Shown here: positions 59,809 to 64,000 of the stretch, one piece after another | Position numbering within the stretch: the stretch's first letter is position 1 | Layout: the number at the start of each line of letters is the position of its first letter | DNA from: Desulforhabdus sp. TSK | GTDB lineage: Bacteria; Desulfobacterota; Syntrophobacteria; Syntrophobacterales; Syntrophobacteraceae | DNA length: 64,000 bases | Direction: 5' to 3' | NCBI RefSeq assembly: GCF_022836495.1 | Contig: NZ_BQXM01000026.1 | Location: 1-64,000, forward strand | Notes under the pieces: model-generated | What the model was told of the DNA's origin: nothing | Database searches by the model: none | What the model saw: the letters and a program-made list of their open reading frames with translations, nothing else | Translations under genes and position numbers: made by a program

Positions 59809-62085
59809 CTAAAGGCTTTTCGTCGCGTTCAGGATCTTCTCGGGGGTAATGGGAAGGTCCTTGCATCGGTATCCCGTGGCATGATGGACAGCCGCGGCGA
59901 TGGCCGGCGCTGTGGGAATGGCGAGCCCCTCGCCCGCTTCCTTTGCACCCATGGGCCCTTCCGGTTCATAGGTGTCGATGTGAGCCGTCTCGCTGGGAGG
60001 CATGTCCATGGCATTGGGCATCTTGTAGTCCAGGAAGGTGGTGTTGAGGGTCTTCCCTCCATCCATGATGAACTGCTCCGAGAGTGTATAGCCCAGCCCC
60101 ATCTGGATGGCCCCCTCGAGCTGCCCTTCGACCGCCTTGGGGTTGATGACCGTGCCGCAATCGTGAGCGGTCCAGAACTTTTTGACCTGGACAATCCCGG
60201 TTTCCTTGTCCACTTCCACCTCGGCTACCTGTGCTCCGAAGCTGAACGCCGGCGTCACCATTCCCTTGTCCCTGGGGGTATAGTAGCCCCGCGCCACCAG
60301 GGGCTCGCCGCGGTTGGCCTTCTGAGCCATGGCCACCGCCTCCCCGAAAGTCATGCTGCGCTGCGGCCGACCCTTGGGAAAGACTTTGCCGTCCTTGCAC
60401 TCCATCTCGTGGATGACGTTCAGATTGAACCGCACCGATACCATGCCGAAAATCTGTTCTTTGATCTTGCGGGCCGCATCGATCACGGCGTTGCCGTTCA
60501 TGAGGGTGAGCCGGCTGCCCCACGCCCCCAAATCCGCCTGGGGGGTCATGGAGGTGTCTGCCGAGGTGATCCGGATGTCTTCCATTTTCAGGCCCAGCTC
60601 TTCGGCCAGGATCTGCTTCACCACCGTGTCACACCCCTGGCCGATGTCCGCGGCCATGGTGAGAAGGTGGACGGTCCCGTCATCGAAGGCCCTCACTTCG
60701 GCGGCCGAGAAGGGATACTGTGTGTTGAACCAGTTGAACACCCCCCCGGAAATGAAGCTGTAGCAGCCGATGCCGATGCCTTTGCCTCCGCCCGTCTTGT
60801 ACTGGGCGCGCTTTTCCTTCCAGTTGCACATCTCCGCCACCTTCTCCAGGGACTCTTTGAAGCCGCAGGTGGAGATGGTGGCCACATCCGGGATCTTGTC
60901 TCCGGATACCTGAGCGTTCTTCAGCCTCAGCTCGATGGGGTCGATCCCCAGCTCTTCGGCCGCGATGTTCATCTGGGTTTCGGTGGCAAAAATGGACTGG
61001 GGAGCCCCGAATCCCCGCATGGCGCTGGCGGGCGGCTTGTTCGTGTAGACATGCTCACCGAAAAAGCGGTAGCTGGGATAGCGGTAGAGCATGGCGCCGA
61101 AATTGCCGCAAAGAAATGTGGCCGTCGGACCCATGGCGTTGTAGGCCCCGCCGTCCAGGTGGATGCGCAGATCTTTGCCCGTGAGGGTCCCATCTTTCTT
61201 GAAGCCGACCTTGGAGGTCAGCTTCATGGGGTGCCGCCGTCTGCCGGCGAGAAACTCTTCTTCCCTCGAGAGGGTGAACTTGACGGGGCGGCCTGTCTTC
61301 TTGGCCATGAAAGCCGCGCAGAACTCCCAGGTGCGCAGCTCCATCTTGCCCCCGAACCCACCGCCCACGAAGGGCTTGATGACGCGGATGTCGTTTTCCC
61401 TCATATTCATGGTGGAGGCGAGCAGGCACTGGGTGATGTAGGGGGTCTGGGTGGAGGTCCAGAGCGTGATCCTGCCGTCCAGGTCCGCCTGGGCCACGGA
61501 AGAACAGGGCTCGAGGTAGGCATGGCTCACGGCATGAACCGTGAAGGTGTCTTCCCGGACGTAGTCCGCCTCGGCAAAGGCCTTTTCCAGGTCCCCGTAC
61601 TGGATCTTTCGATTCACACTGATGTTGGAGGGGCAGTAGTCGTGGAGGACGGGAGCCCCTTGGGCAATGGCCGACTCCACATCGAAAACCGCCGGAAGCT
61701 CCTCGTATTCCACCTCGATGAGGCTGAGGGCCTCTTCCGCCGTATCCAGATCCACGGCGGCAACCGCAGCCACCTCGTCGCCAATGAAGCGCACCTTGTC
61801 GATGGCCAGGGGATATTCATCCTGGGTGTCGGGGAAGAGCCGCCAGTTCCCGTACTTGATCTTGGGGGTGTCTTCTCCCGTGATGACGCAGCGCACGCCG
61901 GGGAGAGCCGCCGCCTTGCTCGTATCGATGCGGAGGATCCGGGCGTGAGGCAGCGGGCTCCTCAAGATGCGCCCGTGAAGCATTCCCGGGAGCTTGATGT
62001 CATCCGTGTAGATGGCGGTTCCAGTCGCCTTGGCGCGCGCGTCGTTTCTCGGGACATGTTTGCCGACTATATTGAATTCTCTCAT
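59809..62085 (-). CDS. molybdenum hydroxylase large (Moco-binding) subunit, xanthine dehydrogenase family
   Basis: Catalytic subunit of 758 residues binding Mo-molybdopterin. Domains: aldehyde oxidase/xanthine dehydrogenase a/b hammerhead (about 10-125: ARAKATGTAIYTDDIKLPGM) and the molybdopterin-binding part with VIKPFVGGGFGGKMELRTWE, AMRGFGAPQS, GQGCDTVVKQILAEELG and, near the C-terminus, GPMGAKEAGEG, whose Glu is the catalytic base in this family. I chose the ATG at 62085, which starts MREFNIVGKHVPR, 14 nt after the FAD subunit stop. The substrate is unknown; nicotinate, purine or aromatic acyl-CoA hydroxylation are family options. The partner FAD and 2Fe-2S subunits precede it. Confidence 0.95.
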   Translation of the reverse strand: MREFNIVGKHVPRNDARAKATGTAIYTDDIKLPGMLHGRILRSPLPHARILRIDTSKAAALPGVRCVITGEDTPKIKYGNWRLFPDTQDEYPLAIDKVRFIGDEVAAVAAVDLDTAEEALSLIEVEYEELPAVFDVESAIAQGAPVLHDYCPSNISVNRKIQYGDLEKAFAEADYVREDTFTVHAVSHAYLEPCSSVAQADLDGRITLWTSTQTPYITQCLLASTMNMRENDIRVIKPFVGGGFGGKMELRTWEFCAAFMAKKTGRPVKFTLSREEEFLAGRRRHPMKLTSKVGFKKDGTLTGKDLRIHLDGGAYNAMGPTATFLCGNFGAMLYRYPSYRFFGEHVYTNKPPASAMRGFGAPQSIFATETQMNIAAEELGIDPIELRLKNAQVSGDKIPDVATISTCGFKESLEKVAEMCNWKEKRAQYKTGGGKGIGIGCYSFISGGVFNWFNTQYPFSAAEVRAFDDGTVHLLTMAADIGQGCDTVVKQILAEELGLKMEDIRITSADTSMTPQADLGAWGSRLTLMNGNAVIDAARKIKEQIFGMVSVRFNLNVIHEMECKDGKVFPKGRPQRSMTFGEAVAMAQKANRGEPLVARGYYTPRDKGMVTPAFSFGAQVAEVEVDKETGIVQVKKFWTAHDCGTVINPKAVEGQLEGAIQMGLGYTLSEQFIMDGGKTLNTTFLDYKMPNAMDMPPSETAHIDTYEPEGPMGAKEAGEGLAIPTAPAIAAAVHHATGYRCKDLPITPEKILNATKSL

Positions 62086-62099
62086 GGAATCTATCCTCG

Positions 62100-62987
62100 T
62101 TATGCGGGCTGGGATGTCAGGGCCATCTGGCAAGCTTCCTTCAGGACCCGTCGGGTGAGGACCGCCACCATTTCGGTCCGGTAATCGGCGCTCGCTCGGA
62201 GATCCGTGATGGGCAGCGATTCCTCGGCTGCTTCGGCTCCCGCTTTCGCAGCGATCTCCTCCGTCAGCTCCTTGCCGCGGACCATCTCCTCGGCTTTCCT
62301 GCCGCGCAGGGGAGTGGGCCCGCAGGCCGAAATGAAGAGCCGGACATCCTCGCAGATCTTCCCTTTCAGGGTGAGCATGACGGCGGCCCCAACGGCGTTG
62401 CAGTCGAGCTTTCCCCGTGCGGAAAGGCTGTGGTAGGCGGTGCCCGCATTCACGGGCATCCGCGGCACTCGAAGGCCCGTGACGATCTCCGCGGGGAGGA
62501 GCGCCGTGACGCCCGGCCCCCTGAAAAACTCGTCCAGGGGGAGCTCCCGCTTCCCGCCCGGCCCCTCGATGAGGACGACAGCGCGCATGGCCATGTGGAT
62601 GGGAGGATTGTCCGCCGCCGGCGAGGCATTGCAGAGATTCCCCACCACCGTCCCCATGTTCCTCACCTGTACGTTGGCCGTTGCGCGGGCTGCCTGGGCA
62701 ACCGTCGGATAGTGCCTGAGAATGTCCGGATGCTCGGCCACCTCGGAGAGCAGCGCCGTGGCCCCGATGGTGAGCCCTGCGCTTTCATCGAAGCGGATGG
62801 CATTCAGCCCCGGAACACTCTTGAGGGAGATGAGGCACGGGGGTTTGACGGCTCCGTGCTTCATTTTCATCAGGAGATCCGTGCCGCCTGCCATGAGTCG
62901 TGCATCCGGGCCCTTGGACTGAAGCAGCTCGATGGCCTCGGAAATGGTCTTGGGAGCATGGAAGTCAAATTTTGAAAGCCTCATCAC
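62100..62987 (-). CDS. molybdenum hydroxylase FAD-binding subunit
   Basis: Medium subunit of 295 residues. FAD-binding motifs are LMAGGTDLLMKMKHGAVKPP near the N-terminus and NMGTVVGNLCNASPAADNPP, followed by the CO_deh_flav_C domain. There is no Cys-rich insertion, which argues against 4-hydroxybenzoyl-CoA reductase, whose beta subunit carries an extra 4Fe-4S cluster. The 5' end overlaps the 2Fe-2S gene by 4 nt (62984-62987). Confidence 0.94.
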   Translation of the reverse strand: MMRLSKFDFHAPKTISEAIELLQSKGPDARLMAGGTDLLMKMKHGAVKPPCLISLKSVPGLNAIRFDESAGLTIGATALLSEVAEHPDILRHYPTVAQAARATANVQVRNMGTVVGNLCNASPAADNPPIHMAMRAVVLIEGPGGKRELPLDEFFRGPGVTALLPAEIVTGLRVPRMPVNAGTAYHSLSARGKLDCNAVGAAVMLTLKGKICEDVRLFISACGPTPLRGRKAEEMVRGKELTEEIAAKAGAEAAEESLPITDLRASADYRTEMVAVLTRRVLKEACQMALTSQPA

Positions 62988-63475
62988 TGGTTCCTTTCCG
63001 AAGCATCGTTCATTCTTTGAGCGGCTGAGGAAATGGCTTCAACAATCTTGGCGTATCCCGTACATCTGCAAAGGTTTCCCGAAAGGGCTTCCCGGATCTC
63101 GGTTTCCGTGGGCGAGGGATTTTTGTTGAGCAGGTGCAGGGCGGACATTTCCATCCCGGCCGTACAGAAGCCGCATTGAATGGCCCCCTTGTCGATGAAT
63201 TCCTCCTGGATGACGTGGAGCTTCTCGCCCGACGGGGCGAGCCCTTCCACCGTGAGGATGTCTTTTCCCTCGGCCTCCACGGCCAGGGTCAGGCAGGAGC
63301 TCACGGCCCTTCCATCCATCAGGACCGTGCACGCGCCGCAGTCCCCCGAGCCGCAGCCGAGCTTGACTCCCGTAAGGTTCAGCTCCTCCCTCAGCACCTC
63401 GTTCAGGGTCTGCGAGGGATCGACGGACACCGTGTACGGATCTCCATTGACATTCAACGTGATGACATGCTTCAT
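62984..63475 (-). CDS. molybdenum hydroxylase 2Fe-2S subunit
   Basis: Small subunit of 163 residues with two [2Fe-2S] clusters. The plant-ferredoxin-type motif is GCGSGDCGACTVLMDG plus SSC. The second cluster is QCGFCTAGMEMSALHLL and LCRCTGYAKIVEAI. It is first in the operon. The start at 63475 is ATG with AGG-rich GGGAG about 9 nt upstream. An operator and promoter lie upstream at 63525-63591. Confidence 0.95.
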   Translation of the reverse strand: MKHVITLNVNGDPYTVSVDPSQTLNEVLREELNLTGVKLGCGSGDCGACTVLMDGRAVSSCLTLAVEAEGKDILTVEGLAPSGEKLHVIQEEFIDKGAIQCGFCTAGMEMSALHLLNKNPSPTETEIREALSGNLCRCTGYAKIVEAISSAAQRMNDASERNQ

Positions 63476-63524
63476 GATTTTCCATTCTCCCGTATTTGGA
63501 AATACTCCAGAAAAGTTGCCAATA

Positions 63525-63550
63525 TTTTTACCTGCCGGGCGGTAGAAATT
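63525..63550. promoter_or_regulatory. operator A of the molybdenum hydroxylase operon
   Basis: Imperfect palindrome TTTTTACCTGCCGGGCGGTA followed by GAAATT. A same-length copy is at 63639-63664. It lies about 10-35 nt downstream of the predicted transcription start. Confidence 0.65.
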
Positions 63551-63562
63551 CGGTTCAAGCGA

Positions 63563-63591
63563 ACCTTATCGACGAATTCTTGCGGAGTCAA
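63563..63591 (-). promoter_or_regulatory. promoter of the molybdenum hydroxylase operon
   Basis: Minus-strand TTGACT (63586-63591) and TAAGGT (63563-63568), 17-nt spacer. It lies between the two operators. The -10 is moderate, in keeping with regulated expression. Confidence 0.55.
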
Positions 63592-63638
63592 TATTTTTTT
63601 CGCAGCCTGCGAGGCGGCTGCCAAGCCGGAGAACCAAT

Positions 63639-63664
63639 TTTTTACTTGTCGGCAGGTAAAAATT
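63639..63664. promoter_or_regulatory. operator B of the molybdenum hydroxylase operon
   Basis: TTTTTACTTGTCGGCAGGTA followed by AAAATT, 26 bp and aligned without gaps to operator A, with 6 differences. Upstream of the promoter by about 50 bp, and 170 nt before the divergent gene start. Confidence 0.65.
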
Positions 63665-63834
63665 TTGTTTTCATGAGAGTATCGCTGCGCCGGAGCAGGA
63701 TAGAGCCCGCATCATGAAAATATTGCACTGTTTTGGTCGACAATAATGGGATATTGTTTCCGTCGGATATTCATGTCAGGCCCGTTTCCCTGAGATGGCC
63801 CAAACATCCTGACCATTAACACGAAAGGGACATT

Positions 63835-64000
63835 GTGAAGACAGTACCCGTACAGGACGCGGTGGGAATGGTTCTGTGCCATGATTTGACTCAGATCATC
63901 CCGGGACAGTTCAAAGGTCCGGCCTTCAGGAAGGGGCATATCCTGCAGCAGGAAGACATTGCCAGGCTTCTCGACATGGGCAAGGAGCACATCTACGTCT
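63835..64000 (+). CDS. molybdopterin-binding-domain protein, cut by window end
   Basis: The visible 55 residues start at GTG 63835 and read MKTVPVQDAVGMVLCHDLTQ, then IIPGQFKGPAFRKGHILQQE and DIARLLDMGKEHIYV. This matches the N-terminus of the molybdopterin-binding (MoeA/CinA-like) proteins that occur next to molybdenum hydroxylases in delta groups. AAAGGG lies 5-6 nt before GTG. It is divergent from the hydroxylase operon, with 359 nt between the starts, and may share the operators there. Its full domain set lies outside the window. Confidence 0.85.
   Translation, partial: MKTVPVQDAVGMVLCHDLTQIIPGQFKGPAFRKGHILQQEDIARLLDMGKEHIYV

Noticed and set aside
59809-62184. Plus-strand frame of 792 residues at 59806-62184
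   Set aside because: It is antisense to the molybdenum hydroxylase large subunit, which has all the family motifs.
62100-63475. 4-hydroxybenzoyl-CoA reductase identity for the three-subunit hydroxylase
   Set aside because: The FAD subunit lacks the Cys-rich insert for the extra 4Fe-4S cluster typical of that enzyme, so only the broader family is called.
63670-63834. Moco riboswitch before the molybdopterin-domain gene
   Set aside because: No conserved Moco aptamer core or clear multi-stem fold could be recognised.

Overview
The window looks like a chromosomal segment of an anaerobic, GC-rich Desulfobacterota (former Deltaproteobacteria) bacterium, most likely of the Syntrophobacter type. 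This is inferred from gene content: a stand-alone EF-G of the 'HIDSGKTT' class, malic enzyme fused to a phosphotransacetylase domain, an FmdE-like protein, a cytoplasmic Mo-bisPGD oxidoreductase, a YeiH-type putative sulfate exporter, a CoA-transferase/GNAT fusion and TRAP/beta-oxidation genes. No rRNA, phage, complete insertion sequence or CRISPR array was seen.

Layout. 1-2.1 kb (minus): tadA, two tRNA-Ser genes and the 5' part of dnaX. 2.3-7 kb: a Cys-rich small protein, an L,D-transpeptidase and a MepA/LysM murein endopeptidase. 7.3-11 kb: fusA and a two-gene unit of unknown function with a RecA-like ATPase. 11.2-13.4 kb (minus): a DAHP synthase/prephenate dehydratase fusion preceded by a promoter, a Phe-rich leader peptide and a terminator, i.e. 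a transcription attenuator. 13.5-18.7 kb: a sigma-54-type promoter with a small Cys-rich gene, a coiled-coil protein, maeB, and a TPP riboswitch with thiC. 19-25.7 kb: a sigma-54 activator, a Cys-rich protein, a methyltransferase, a DUF985 cupin, trmO, FmdE-like and OsmC genes. 26-29.4 kb: a Mo-bisPGD oxidoreductase and a split chromate-transporter pair. 29.5-29.7 kb: two homologous two-hairpin RNA-like elements. 30-36.2 kb: an RND tripartite efflux operon. 36.5-42.8 kb: an Mla-type lipid transport operon followed by a secreted TPR protein. 42.8-51.4 kb: a YeiH-type transporter, small envelope proteins, a hydrolase, DUF1614, an LAxxRT heptad-repeat membrane protein, a cytidylate-kinase-like protein and the CoA-transferase/GNAT fusion. 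51.7-59.2 kb (minus): acyl-CoA ligase, 3-hydroxyacyl-CoA dehydrogenase/enoyl-CoA hydratase, dctPQM and a universal stress protein. 59.8-63.5 kb (minus): a three-subunit molybdenum hydroxylase. The right edge holds the start of a divergent molybdopterin-binding-domain gene.

How the genes work together. The right third reads as a carboxylic-acid catabolic region: TRAP import, AMP-dependent CoA activation and beta-oxidation, next to a Mo hydroxylase. Its two promoter regions each carry a pair of matching operator-like palindromes, with a different sequence in each region. The left two thirds are mostly housekeeping and envelope genes separated by dispersed intergenic inverted repeats of at least three families. 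The strongest regulatory reading is the Phe attenuator in front of the aromatic-amino-acid fusion gene. The most open-ended observations are the twin RNA elements at 29.5-29.7 kb and the uncharacterised ATPase/partner pair at 9.5-11 kb.
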